Notes under the pieces: model-generated
Databases searched by the model: none
The model's input: only the letters and a program-made list of their open reading frames with translations
What the model was told of the DNA's origin: nothing
Assembly: GCF_009933255.1 (NCBI RefSeq)
Contig: NZ_MAEI01000052.1
Span: 1 to 64,000, forward strand
Source: Enterococcus diestrammenae
GTDB taxonomy: Bacteria; Bacillota; Bacilli; Lactobacillales; Enterococcaceae
Reading direction: 5' to 3'
Length of the DNA: 64,000 bases
Translations under genes and position numbers: made by a program
Part shown: in pieces, positions 42,884 to 54,327 of the stretch
Position numbering within the stretch: position 1 is the first letter of the stretch
Layout of the letters: every line of letters starts with the position of its first letter

Positions 42884-43821
42884 TTATTCACGATAAAATG
42901 TTTGTTCTCCCAAAGTTAGGGTCGTGTAAGATGTTTCCTCAGTAGCCGGCACCAAATAAAATTGGAAAGGAACAGGATTCTCACCTAAAGAACCATTGCC
43001 ATAGCGTCTGGAGAAGGCATTTAAATCCCAGCTGAGGGTATATTGATTTTGCCATTGTTTGTTTGCAGTGATTTGATATACTCGCTGATCGACGGCGAAC
43101 ATCAGAGTATCCTTCGTCAAAGTCAAAACCGGTGTCTGGGTGGCAAAACTCCCTTTTTCATCTGGTGGCGTACCATACCAATGTCCTTGTAAAACTTCTG
43201 GAACCAAAGGCGCGGATGGCGGCTCCTCCGTGGTGTCGGTGTCAGTTCTTTGACTTTTTCTGCCACATCATAAGCTGCTTTTTGTTTCACCAATCGCACC
43301 AACAACTTGTCCAACTCCCCCCGCTCTTCAGCTAAGGCGGGATTGCCATCTGCTACATTACGGGCATCGATAAGCTGATTTAACGCCTCGTCGTAGTCAT
43401 CTTCTGCCAGAGACTGGCGGATGGTTTTCAATCGGTTGTCAAAATCGTCCACCACTTTCTGAGCAGCTTTGACGGCGCTAGCTTGAGCGTCCCCTTGTTG
43501 CTTGACACTGCGGGACAAATCAGAACGAGCCAATAACTCAGCTACAGTTTGCTTACTTTCACTTATTTTACCTGCTTGAAGTTGTCGCTCACTCTTTTCT
43601 AGCAAAGCAGTCTGCTGTTGGTAGTCAATGGCCGCTTGGTCCCTGGGCTCAGCTTGTAAAGCTAAATCAAAAGATGCAGCGGCTTTTCGATAATTTCCTT
43701 TCGCAATCGCCGTCACCCCAGCCGCTACCGCCGATTCATAAGCCGTGTTTTGGCTTTGACAGCCGCTTAAAAAGAGGACCCCCATCATTAAACAAACCCC
43801 AAACTTGCTCCTACTACTCAT
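42884..43821 (-). pseudogene. Frameshifted lipoprotein with TPR-like N-terminal half
   Basis: Signal peptide with lipobox LSGC, then a helical region with repeat-like character (AIAKGNYRKAAASFDLALQAEPRDQAA is TPR-like). Around 43235 the frame breaks: the first frame ends after a non-matching Arg/His/Pro-rich tail at 43123, while the second frame reads TTEEPPSAPLVPEVLQGHWYGTP and continues to 42884 as a beta-rich C-terminal domain. The two pieces overlap by 85 bases and share one terminator, so they were one gene of about 312 aa. A one-base indel in the Thr/Pro codons explains it: mutation, sequencing error, or less likely programmed frameshifting. ATG at 43821 after GGAGG. Function unknown. 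Confidence 0.78.
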
Positions 43822-43910
43822 TTTTCTGTTAGCCTCCAAATTGCCAATCGTACTTTCTACCTTAAATTCACACTTCAAAAATCATTATACCAGTGCTTTT
43901 TATGGGATTC

Positions 43911-43934
43911 AAAAAAGCCGGCGTGGCCACCGAC
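43911..43934 (-). terminator. Terminator after the glucosidase pair
   Basis: GTCGGT-ggccac-GCCGGC with G-U pairs followed by six T on the minus strand, nine bases past the stop. Confidence 0.7.
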
Positions 43935-43942
43935 TTTCCTGC

Positions 43943-45606
43943 TTAATTCATTGCTAATTCATAGACCGCCGCATCATACGGTGCTAGCGTCAATTTTTTG
44001 GTCAACAAACCTGCCGTGGCATCAGAGGCTAAGTTGCCAAAGACATACGTGGCAGCAGTCTCTTGGGCGAGATAGCGTTTTGGGATGGTCAGGATACGCT
44101 TTTTAGCTGATAAATTGGCTACCACTAAGAAAGCTTTCTCTTGGCCCTGTCGCAGATAAGCAAAAATATCCGGGTCCCCAGCAGCCACCAAATCAAAGCC
44201 ACCGGTCACAAAAGTCCCTTCAGCTTTGCGAAACCCAATCAACTTCTGATAAAAACGCAAAACAGATCCCTCGTCAGCCATTTCCGCCTCAACATTCAGC
44301 TGGGGATAATTGGGATTGACAGCCAACCAAGGGGTACCACTAGTAAACCCACTGTTTGGTGAATCGTTCCACTGCATCGGAGTCCGAGCATGGTCCCGGG
44401 TCCAATGGGTCGTCAAGCGCAATGCCTCCTCCGGTGAGACACCAGACTCTAGCAATAAACGATAGTGGTTGTGGGAATCTTTGGCATCCACCTCAGCAAT
44501 AGTGGCAAAAGGATAATTGGTCATTCCTAATTCTTGCCCCTGATAGATAAATGGCGTACCTTTTAAAAGCATGTAAGCCACCGCTATTGCCTGAGCGGAC
44601 TTCACCGTTTCATTTCCCAACACTGAGTTAATTCGCGGGTTATCATGGTTTTCTACATATAACGCATTCCAACCCGCATTTTCCAAATGTTTTTGCCAAC
44701 GAGCCAAGACTTTTTTAAAGCCCAAAACATTGATTCGTTCTGAGCCAGGCTCTCCTTCCCGCACATTGTGTTCCAGCTCAAAAATCATATCTAGATAGCC
44801 ATCGTCATCCGTCCAGCTGACAGCTTGACGGCTGGAAACACCACTAGCTTCTCCCACTGTCATCACATGATATTTGCGGAAAAGCCCCTGCAAATCCGTC
44901 ATATACGCCTCAATCCCAGAAACATTCATAAACGGCGCCCACGGATTATCAGTAATTTTAAAATCCCAAGGTTCTTTTTGCAAATGACTGATGGCGTCCA
45001 AGCGAAACCCATCGATTCCTAACGCTAGCCACCATTCAATCATCTGATAAATCGCTTGGCGCAGCTGACCGTTCCGCCAATTCAAATCGGGCTGTTGTGG
45101 TGCAAAGACATGAAAATAACTCTCCCCACTGTTCTCATCATAAGTCCAAGTGGAACCCCCGAAAAAACTTTGCCAATCATTTGGCGGTTGTTTTTCGCTG
45201 GTCGCTGGTTGCCAGTGGTAATAGTCCCGATAAGGATTATCCTTGCCTTTTTTGGCCTCCAAAAACCAAGGATGTTGGTCAGAAGTATGATTGATCACCA
45301 AATCCAAAATTAGCTTCAATCCCAATTCATGGCATTTGTCCAACAAGGCTTTAAATTCTGCCATCGTACCGTACTCTGGCTGGATTTTCTGAAAGTCTGA
45401 GATATCATAGCCATTGTCTACATTTGGGGAAAGGTAAATGGGGTTTAACCAGATAAAGTCCACACCCAACGCCTTGAGGTATGGGAGCTTTTCCATGATA
45501 CCCGCAATATCGCCAATACCATCCCCGTCAGCATCTCGGAAACTTCGAGGATAAAGCTGGTACCCCACTGCATGTTGCCACCAAGGTTGCTTTAACTCAT
45601 GGGTCA

Positions 45607-45607
<1 letters not shown>
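43943..45607 (-). CDS. GH13 alpha-glucosidase (oligo-1,6-glucosidase/MalL type), second of pair
   Basis: 554 aa GH13_31-type enzyme. Catalytic motifs: FRLDAIS (nucleophile Asp near 200), VGEASG (acid/base Glu) and NHDNPR (transition-state Asp). No signal peptide: cytoplasmic, acting on short malto- or isomalto-oligosaccharides. ATG at 45607 overlaps the TAA of the upstream glucosidase (TAATG), so translation is coupled. The two paralogues are about half identical by eye, and may differ in 1,4 versus 1,6 bond preference. Confidence 0.92.
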
Positions 45608-47238
<1,631 letters not shown>

Positions 47239-47283
47239 CTACTTACTCCTCTCAAAATACGCTGAAGCTTCTCTCTTTCAAAA

Positions 47284-47315
47284 AACCGCTGGGTGCCTTT
47301 TGGTCCGCAGCGGTT
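47284..47315 (-). terminator. Hairpin terminator between the neopullulanase and glucosidase genes
   Basis: AACCGCTG / CAGCGGTT with a T6 run on the minus strand, nine bases past the neopullulanase stop. Confidence 0.8.
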
Positions 47316-47323
47316 ATCAGCAA

Positions 47324-49087
47324 TTATCCTAGTAACACAAAACCTTTCGGCGACAACTGGCCTGCTTTTCCTTCCAGAGAAAGGAGATTTTCTACCAAGA
47401 TTTGGTCAGGTGCCACCGTTAAATCATAGGTCACAGTTCCCGCATTAAAAATACCAGTGAGTGTCCCCGTCGATGTTTTGCGGGTCAAACGGATGATCCC
47501 ATCTGTTTCCGATACCTCATCCCAGAGCAAGTCCCCCTCTGACAAAAGCGGCTGCCAGTCTTTTCGCAACTGAACCATCTCTTTGAAGAAGGCAAACATG
47601 TCCTGGTCTTGTTCTTCTGGTTCCCACACCATGCATTTGCGACAATCTGGATCCATCTCGCCGGTCATGGAATATTCATCCCCATAATAGATACATGGAA
47701 CTCCTGGCTGTAGGTAAGTGAAGGCCACTACTTGCTTCATCAAATCCTTGTCCCCTTTCGCCAATGTCAACAGGCGTGGGGTATCGTGGGAATCCAGCAC
47801 ATTAAACTGAATTTGATTGGTTTGATTGCGATACAACATCAACTGGCTATTAATTTCTGAAACCATCTTGTCCATAGGAATCTGGCCTTTGACAAAAAAT
47901 TCCATGATGGCATCGGTATAGGCGTAGTTCATCACTGCGTGGAATTCGTCCCCTTGTAGCCAAGACTGAGAAGAATGCCAGATTTCCCCCAAAATATAGA
48001 AGTCGTCTTTGGTTTCATCACAAACTTGCCGGAATTTTTTCCAAAAATGATGGTCCACTTCATTGGCTACATCTAAACGCCAAGCATCAATATCAAATTC
48101 TTCAATCCAATATTTAGCAATCTTCAAGAGGTAGTCTTGTACCTCGGGGTTGGCGGTGTTGAGCTTTGGCATATGAGGGGTAAACGCAAAGACATCGTAG
48201 GTTAAGTCTTTGGCATCCTCAAAGTCGTTTCCTGGCGTGTAAGTAGCTGGAAATTGATTGACATGGAACCAATCGGCATATTGCGAATCCGCCCCGTTTT
48301 TTACGACATCTTGCCATTGAGGTGAAACATCCCCCATATGATTAAAGACGGCATCTAGCATGACTTTGATGCCGCGTTTATGGCATTCGTCAATCAGTTG
48401 TTTCAATAAGGCCTCATCCCCAAAAGCCGGATCGACCTTCAGATAATCAATGGTATCGTATTTGTGGTTTGAATAAGCTTCAAAAATTGGACAAAAATAC
48501 AACCCATTGATCCCCAACTCAACGAAATGATCTAAATGATCCAGCACCCCTTGCAAATCGCCACCGAAAAAATCTTGACGATCCGGCGCTTTAGAACCCC
48601 ACGGCAGGGTCCCTTCTGGATCATTGGTAGGATCACCATTAGCAAAGCGTTCAGGAAAGATTTGATACCAAACCGTCCCTTTAACCCATTCCGGTGCTTT
48701 AAAGCGATCGACTTCATGAAAATAAGGCATGCGGAAATAATTATTGGGCATTTCGAGGAACTCTTGCGCAAAGGGAAAAACACCATGATCGCCATAAAAG
48801 ACCTCAGTTCCATCGTATCCCTGCAAAAGAAAACCATAGGATAGGCGTTTAAATTTAGCGTTTACTTCGCAAACCCAGTAATCATACAGATTAGTGGTCA
48901 AATACCGAGTCATTGCCACCGGTGTTTCAAAGCCATCTACTTGATGAATCAAATAAGGATCGCCAAAGAGCAAACTGACACCTTTTAAATCTCCTCTGGC
49001 GGTGCGTAAGCGCAAATGCATGGTCTCTTTCGTGTACAGATAAGCAAATTCACTATCGGGACGATGATAAATCGCTGCTGTGTTCAT
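47324..49087 (-). CDS. GH13_20 neopullulanase / cyclomaltodextrinase
   Basis: 587 aa. N-terminal beta-sandwich (CBM34-like, residues 1-125), which the glucosidases lack, then the GH13 barrel with WRLDVANEVDH (nucleophile Asp), LGEIWHS (acid/base Glu) and LDSHDTPR. No signal peptide. It hydrolyses cyclodextrins, pullulan and maltodextrins after import. The ATG at 49087 lies eight bases after AAGGTGAAG; an in-frame GTG nine bases upstream falls inside this ribosome site. First gene of the minus-strand maltodextrin set, divergent from malX with MalR-type sites between. Confidence 0.92.
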   Translation of the reverse strand: MNTAAIYHRPDSEFAYLYTKETMHLRLRTARGDLKGVSLLFGDPYLIHQVDGFETPVAMTRYLTTNLYDYWVCEVNAKFKRLSYGFLLQGYDGTEVFYGDHGVFPFAQEFLEMPNNYFRMPYFHEVDRFKAPEWVKGTVWYQIFPERFANGDPTNDPEGTLPWGSKAPDRQDFFGGDLQGVLDHLDHFVELGINGLYFCPIFEAYSNHKYDTIDYLKVDPAFGDEALLKQLIDECHKRGIKVMLDAVFNHMGDVSPQWQDVVKNGADSQYADWFHVNQFPATYTPGNDFEDAKDLTYDVFAFTPHMPKLNTANPEVQDYLLKIAKYWIEEFDIDAWRLDVANEVDHHFWKKFRQVCDETKDDFYILGEIWHSSQSWLQGDEFHAVMNYAYTDAIMEFFVKGQIPMDKMVSEINSQLMLYRNQTNQIQFNVLDSHDTPRLLTLAKGDKDLMKQVVAFTYLQPGVPCIYYGDEYSMTGEMDPDCRKCMVWEPEEQDQDMFAFFKEMVQLRKDWQPLLSEGDLLWDEVSETDGIIRLTRKTSTGTLTGIFNAGTVTYDLTVAPDQILVENLLSLEGKAGQLSPKGFVLLG

Positions 49088-49203
49088 ATTCTTCACCTTT
49101 CTCGAACTTTAGGCCCACACTACACCATTGGACCAGTTCGTTTCCTTTACAATTTCTACGCCCCCATTATGGCATATGCTGCAAGCTATTTCAAGAATTT
49201 TAA

Positions 49204-49248
49204 GCAAACGATTGCACAACATTTTATTCTTGTGGCAAAAATGATTGC
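49204..49248. promoter_or_regulatory. MalR-type operators upstream of the neopullulanase gene
   Basis: GCAAACGATTGC at 49204-49215 is a near-perfect MalR palindrome; a second, poorer GCAAAAATGATTGC is at 49235-49248. They lie about 120-160 bases before the minus-strand start. The remainder of this divergent gap (49088-49536) holds only AT-rich promoter-like sequence. Confidence 0.65.
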
Positions 49249-49450
49249 AATTCCCTTTAAGGATAGGAAAAGCTGGCCCACCTACTAGACAAGAGCTTGT
49301 TTGATTCATAAGATTGCTCACCTATTTTTCTGCTATTTAGTAGAAAGGATATGCCCTTAAAAAAGTCACTACTTAATAAGAAATACCACCTTATGTGTCC
49401 TCAATAAAATAAAAACAGTAAAATAGTTCTTCATTTTTAGAGGAAAACCC

Positions 49451-49479
49451 TTGACTATTTCCGCAATCGGTTGCATAAT
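49451..49479 (+). promoter_or_regulatory. malX promoter with MalR-type operator in the spacer
   Basis: TTGACT (49451-49456), a 17-base spacer, CATAAT (49474-49479). The palindrome GCAATCGGTTGC (49463-49474) fills the spacer, so repressor and RNA polymerase compete directly. Confidence 0.78.
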
Positions 49480-49536
49480 GTATTTGTAAGCGACATCATC
49501 TTTACCAATTAGGCACAACTATGGAGGGAAAAAGAA

Positions 49537-50808
49537 ATGAAAGCAAACTGGAAAAAATTATTGATGAGCGGCGCAGTCTTAGGCTTATCCGCAATCACAC
49601 TTGCAGCTTGTGGCGGGAGCGGCGACGATACCGCTAGCAGTGGCAAACCAGCTACTTCCGGCTCAGGTGACGCAACCAAAATCGCAGGGGACTTGAAACT
49701 GTGGGTCGACACTGACCACGTCAAAGCCATCCAAGGAATCGTGGATGATTTTGTCGCCGAAAATCCTGATGTCAAAGTCAAAGTTACCGCCGGTTCATCC
49801 GCAGATGCCAAAGCTGATGTTTCCAAGGACCCAGAAAAAGCTGCCGACGTCTTTATGATGCCTCATGATCAAGTAGGTCAAATGGCCGAAGCTGGACTCT
49901 TATATCCAGTAGGTAAAAAACAAGCCGAAACCATCAAAGAAAACAACACTGAAGCTTCCGTCAACGGGGTGACTTGGAAGGATAAGATTTATGGCTACCC
50001 ATATGGTGTGGAATCACAAGTCCTCTATTATAACAAAGCCAAACTTTCAGCAGATGATGTCAAAACTTGGGAAACCTTGACTGAAAAAGGCAAAATTGGT
50101 ACGAACTTCGGTGAGGCCGGTGCCAACTATATCTTCGGCCCATTATTTATGAGTAATGGTGATCTCCTTTACGGTGAAAACGGGGAAGATTTGCAAGGTA
50201 CCAACTTCAACAATGAACAAGGGATTGAAGTCATGAAATGGATTGCTGCTCAAAAAGACAATCCAGGCGTTGTCCAATCCGCTGATTCTGCTTTAAGTAA
50301 CTTGCAATCTGGTAAAACGGATGCCTTCCTAAGCGGTCCTTGGTCTAAAAATGATGTTGAAAAAGCACTGGGAGACAATATGGCCGTGGCAGCCTATCCG
50401 ACTATTGACTTCGGTAGTGGTGCAAAACAAATGATGGCCTTTATGGGTGTTAAATTGTACGGTGTTAACCAACAAACCGAAGCACCATTAGCAGCCATGG
50501 CTTTAGCTGAATACATCACTAACAAAGAGGCCCAAATGATTGAATTTGAAACAAACGGCGTGATCCCTTCCAATAAGGAAGCACAAGCCGATAGCAAAGT
50601 CACTGACGATGCTGTAGCCAAAGCAGTAATGGAAATGACCGACCCTGAACACACTGTTGTCATGCCAAAATTACCTGAAATGGTTTCCTTCTGGCCACCA
50701 ATGGATGCGTTAATCAATGATGCCTACAAAGGCAATATTCCTGAATCTGACTTCCAAGCAAAATTGGACAAATTTGTAGCGGATACCTCTAAAGAAGTAA
50801 AAGAATAA
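49537..50808 (+). CDS. Maltose/maltodextrin-binding lipoprotein (MalX/MdxE)
   Basis: 423 aa solute-binding protein. Signal peptide with lipobox LAAC (AITLAACGGSGDD), Ser/Gly linker, then an MBP fold with ADVFMMPHDQVGQMAEAGLL and GYPYGVESQVLYYNK, motifs shared with E. coli MalE-type proteins. It delivers maltodextrins to MalF/MalG. ATG with a GGAGGG site. Its promoter carries a MalR-type operator. A terminator-like hairpin separates it from malF, fitting higher binding-protein expression. Confidence 0.94.
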   Translation: MKANWKKLLMSGAVLGLSAITLAACGGSGDDTASSGKPATSGSGDATKIAGDLKLWVDTDHVKAIQGIVDDFVAENPDVKVKVTAGSSADAKADVSKDPEKAADVFMMPHDQVGQMAEAGLLYPVGKKQAETIKENNTEASVNGVTWKDKIYGYPYGVESQVLYYNKAKLSADDVKTWETLTEKGKIGTNFGEAGANYIFGPLFMSNGDLLYGENGEDLQGTNFNNEQGIEVMKWIAAQKDNPGVVQSADSALSNLQSGKTDAFLSGPWSKNDVEKALGDNMAVAAYPTIDFGSGAKQMMAFMGVKLYGVNQQTEAPLAAMALAEYITNKEAQMIEFETNGVIPSNKEAQADSKVTDDAVAKAVMEMTDPEHTVVMPKLPEMVSFWPPMDALINDAYKGNIPESDFQAKLDKFVADTSKEVKE

Positions 50809-50879
50809 TTCCTTGCTTTCTCAAGGTAAGCCCCTACGCTTGATGGCTTATCTCTGACAGATGCAACGGATAACCTGGG
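50809..50879 (+). other. malX 3' region
   Basis: Short spacer between the malX stop and the attenuating terminator at 50880; CTTTCTCAAGGTAAGC and similar sequence without clear features. After the terminator, 50921-51103 leads to malF with no further gene. Confidence 0.4.
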
Positions 50880-50921
50880 AAGACCTCGTGATTACTTACT
50901 CCCGTCAACGGGGTCTTTTCC
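50880..50921 (+). terminator. Attenuating terminator between malX and malF
   Basis: AAGACCTCGT / ACGGGGTCTT stem with a long loop, followed by TTCCTTTT. Partial termination would yield excess malX message. Confidence 0.7.
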
Positions 50922-51103
50922 TTTTAGCTAATTTTCTAGCCTCGATATTTTTGGCTACTAAAAGCTTCACCTTGAAGAATGAAAAAAACGTCACTTCACC
51001 TCACCAATTGGACTGAGGTCTGACATTTCTCTTTTAAAATTGCTAAAGACTCCGCCAACCGGAGACTTCGGCGCCTAACACCCAGAAAGTAAGGTGAAAA
51101 TCC

Positions 51104-52453
51104 ATGTTCAAAAAAAAGAATGGTCCGAAACCCATCACTTATCGCGAATTATTTAAAAAAGGCGATCTGCCTACGAAATTATCTTTTCTCGTGATGGGCG
51201 CGGCCAATTTGGCTAACAAACAAATCTTAAAGGGTCTGATCTTCTTAGCAACGGAAGTCGGCATCATCGGCTGGCTCTTTTATGCCGGTTTCCATACTTT
51301 AGCCATGTTACAGACGCTAGGAACCAAAGAACAAGGCCTAGTCTACAATGAAGACCTCGGTATCGATATCTTGCAAAAAGGCGACAACTCCATGTTGATT
51401 TTACTTTTTGGGATCGCGGCCATCTTGATTTGTATCCTTTTGATCATTATGTATATTATCAATTTACGTAGCGCACGCAATATCTACGAACTAAAGCAAG
51501 CCGGCAAAAAGATTCCTTCGACTAAAGATGACTTGGTAAGCTTGGTGAATGAACGCTTCCATGCCACGTTGATGACCATCCCTTTGTTGGGGGTACTGTT
51601 TTTCACAGTATTGCCGTTACTCTACATGATTTCTATCGCCTTTACCAACTACGATCACAAACACTTGCCGCCCAAGAGCCTCTTTACCTGGGTCGGCTTT
51701 GAAAACTTCAGCAATGTCATCACAGGGGATATGGCTAGCACCTTCTTCCCGGTATTGGGTTGGACATTGATTTGGGCTGTCTTGGCCACCGTCACTAATT
51801 TCTTTTTCGGGGTCATCTTAGCACTCTTAATCCAATCCAAAGGCATCAAATACAAGAAATTCTGGCGGACAATTTTCGTCATCACCATGGCAGTCCCCCA
51901 ATTTGTTTCCTTATTAATCATGCGCAACTTGCTTAATGGCGCGGGACCCATCAACTCTATTTTGATGAATTTAGGTTGGATTGACAGCGCCATCCCATTT
52001 CTAACCGATCCTATGTGGGCCAAAATCACCGTCATTATCGTCAATATGTGGATTGGGATTCCCGTCACCATGCTGGTTTCCACTGGGATTATTCAAAATT
52101 TGGATCGCGATCAAATCGAAGCCGCGGAAATCGATGGTGCCAATAAATTCCAAATTTTCCGTAGCATCACCTTCCCGCAGATTTTATTTGTCATGACGCC
52201 AGCTTTGATTCAACAGTTTATCGGTAACATCAATAACTTCAACGTTATCTTCTTGTTAACCGGTGGTGGCCCTACCAACTCTGACTTTTACGGTGCCGGT
52301 TCCACTGATCTGTTAGTTACCTGGCTGTACAATTTGACTGTCAATACCATGGACTACAACTTAGCCTCGGTTATCGGGATTTTGATCTTTATCCTCTCCG
52401 CAGTCTTCAGTCTGATCATGTACACACGGACCAATTCATTCAAGGAGGCGTAA
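51104..52453 (+). CDS. Maltodextrin ABC transporter permease MalF/MdxF
   Basis: 449 aa, eight predicted membrane segments with a short N-terminal extension and a soluble loop shorter than in E. coli MalF. Coupling loop EAAEIDGANKFQIFRSITFP. It pairs with MalG encoded three bases downstream. ATG preceded by AAAGTAAGGTG. Confidence 0.95.
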   Translation: MFKKKNGPKPITYRELFKKGDLPTKLSFLVMGAANLANKQILKGLIFLATEVGIIGWLFYAGFHTLAMLQTLGTKEQGLVYNEDLGIDILQKGDNSMLILLFGIAAILICILLIIMYIINLRSARNIYELKQAGKKIPSTKDDLVSLVNERFHATLMTIPLLGVLFFTVLPLLYMISIAFTNYDHKHLPPKSLFTWVGFENFSNVITGDMASTFFPVLGWTLIWAVLATVTNFFFGVILALLIQSKGIKYKKFWRTIFVITMAVPQFVSLLIMRNLLNGAGPINSILMNLGWIDSAIPFLTDPMWAKITVIIVNMWIGIPVTMLVSTGIIQNLDRDQIEAAEIDGANKFQIFRSITFPQILFVMTPALIQQFIGNINNFNVIFLLTGGGPTNSDFYGAGSTDLLVTWLYNLTVNTMDYNLASVIGILIFILSAVFSLIMYTRTNSFKEA

Positions 52454-52456
52454 AAA

Positions 52457-53326
52457 ATGGCCGTACAAACAAAAAAGAAAAACTATCACAACCGCCAAAA
52501 GATGACTCGCACCTTGATTTATGCTATTTTGATCATCATGGCCGTAGTTTGGATGTTCCCTATCTTTTGGATCGTCCTTACTAGTTTCCGTAATGAAGGT
52601 GGGGCCTTCGTTCCGTATATCATTCCCAAAGAATTTACCTTAAGCAACTACATTAACTTATTGACGGACGCTTCTGGCAACTATCCTTTTGTTCGCTGGT
52701 TTTTAAACACTTTGTTTGTTGCCGTCATCAGTTGTCTGTTATCCACTTTTATCACCATCGCCATGGCCTATGCTTTGAGCCGCCTACGCTTTAAGTTACG
52801 GAAACCATTTTTAAAAGTCGCTTTGGTGTTAAACATGTTCCCTGGCTTTATGAGCATGATCGCTGTTTACTACATCTTGAAAGCTTTAAACCTGACCCAA
52901 AGTCTCTTTGCTTTGATTCTCGTCTACTCGGCAGGGGCAGCTCTTGGTTTTTATATCGCCAAAGGATTTTTTGATACAATTCCAATGGCCCTTGATGAGT
53001 CAGCCATGATCGATGGCGCCAATAAGTGGCAGATTTTCACCAAAATTACCTTACCGCTATCCAAACCGATCATCGTCTATACTGCCTTGATGGCTTTTAT
53101 GGCTCCTTGGATGGACTTTATCTTTGCCCGCATCATCATGGGAGACAAGATCCAAAACTACACGGTGGCTATCGGATTATATACTATGATGACCCGCACC
53201 ACTGCTAATGCCTTGTTTATGACCTTTACCGCAGGCTGTGTCCTGATTGCCATTCCAATCACCTTATTGTTTATCTATATGCAAAAATACTACGTGGAGG
53301 GCATTACTTCCGGGTCTGTGAAATAA
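52457..53326 (+). CDS. Maltodextrin ABC transporter permease MalG/MdxG
   Basis: 289 aa, six membrane segments, coupling loop DESAMIDGANKWQIFTKITLP. AAGGAGGCG in the end of malF is its ribosome site. No MalK-type ATPase follows; the transcript ends in a terminator. Confidence 0.95.
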   Translation: MAVQTKKKNYHNRQKMTRTLIYAILIIMAVVWMFPIFWIVLTSFRNEGGAFVPYIIPKEFTLSNYINLLTDASGNYPFVRWFLNTLFVAVISCLLSTFITIAMAYALSRLRFKLRKPFLKVALVLNMFPGFMSMIAVYYILKALNLTQSLFALILVYSAGAALGFYIAKGFFDTIPMALDESAMIDGANKWQIFTKITLPLSKPIIVYTALMAFMAPWMDFIFARIIMGDKIQNYTVAIGLYTMMTRTTANALFMTFTAGCVLIAIPITLLFIYMQKYYVEGITSGSVK

Positions 53327-53340
53327 ACACACAACTCATG

Positions 53341-53375
53341 GAGCGGTACCGAGAAAGTTGGTACTGCTCTTTTTG
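53341..53375 (+). terminator. Terminator of the malXFG transcript
   Basis: GAGCGGTACC / GGTACTGCTC with nine-base loop and five T, 15 bases past the malG stop. Confidence 0.9.
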
Positions 53376-53521
53376 TTTGGCCCGCAAAGATAACACTTGA
53401 CCACTTTTTTTTTTTTAGGAAATAAATGAAGCCTTTCAGTTAAACCCTTGATTTGACGGCCTTTTCAGGCTAATTCGTGTCATTTTCCGCTTGGTGTTTT
53501 ATTCAAATAAACACTAAAAAA

Positions 53522-53797
53522 TTGTTATCGGTGCCAAAACATTGTATCCTAATCTTGTAAACAAACGAGCAGTATCCATAGGAACCCCCGTTAAGCATTT
53601 GGACTGTTCTAACAGAGATTCTCGCAAAATGGTTTCCCCTTCCCCTTTTACCGTTTTGCAGTCCAGTTGGAACCCATTTGATAGTTTCAATAACAATACC
53701 TTCTTACTTTAGTCGTTGTTTGAATTGAAAACTTCCGCAACACCCTATAGATACACTCCCCCCTCAAGCCGAAAGTCCCCCGCTTTCGGTTTTTTTA
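53522..53797 (+). ncRNA. Candidate small RNA downstream of the maltodextrin operon
   Basis: Promoter-like TTGTTA, 17-base spacer, TATCCT (53545-53550). The predicted RNA holds nested hairpins: TTTGGACTG / CAGTCCA enclosing GCAAAATGG / CCGTTTTGC. It would end in a good terminator, CCGAAAG / CTTTCGG followed by seven T (53769-53797). No open frame with a ribosome site fits. CCGCAACACCCTATAG near 53735 recalls an arm of type-1 copy 1, so the region may instead be a decayed element. Confidence 0.45.
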
Positions 53798-53948
53798 TTT
53801 TGAAATGAGATCAAACGAACTGGTTGCAAAGCGGTGATTTACCATTGCTTTTTATGACAGAAATGTTAGCTCAATGATCGCTATTTCGATGTTGTCAAAA
53901 ATAAAAAAGAGCTATAATCAAAATACTTAAATGGAAAGAAGGATCCTA

Positions 53949-54311
53949 ATGAAACTAAAATTTGGCATCGGATTGCTAATAGCAGCTCTTGTGGCGATTG
54001 GTTTTTATAAATTTGCGGAGGTCAACCTTATGAAAGGTGACCCTTATTACGTACAGATCACCACAGATGGCGAAAAATTTACTTACAAAGCGGATAATGG
54101 CCAAAGCTTTACGGACTATCGCTACCAACTTACAGGCTATGATGAAAATGGTAAAGAACGCGCGTTAGATTTTAATGCTAACCGTGACCGTCCCCTTAGA
54201 AAATCAGCCTACCTAAGAGTTTCCTATAACACTAAGAAACAAGAAGTAACTCAGTGGGAAGAAGTCCAAAAAGAAGCCATTCCAGCTAAAGCTTTAGCAA
54301 AATTAGAATAA
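53949..54311 (+). CDS. YxeA family protein
   Basis: 120 aa, one N-terminal membrane anchor or signal segment (FGIGLLIAALVAIGFY), then an extracellular DUF1093/YxeA domain with DPYYVQITTDGE, YRYQLTGYDENG and LRVSYN. Function unknown; YxeA-type proteins often belong to cell-envelope stress responses. ATG at 53949 has AGAAGGA six bases before it. A TATAAT box about 30 bases upstream is its probable -10. Confidence 0.85.
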   Translation: MKLKFGIGLLIAALVAIGFYKFAEVNLMKGDPYYVQITTDGEKFTYKADNGQSFTDYRYQLTGYDENGKERALDFNANRDRPLRKSAYLRVSYNTKKQEVTQWEEVQKEAIPAKALAKLE

Positions 54312-54327
54312 CCCCCTCGCAAATCAG

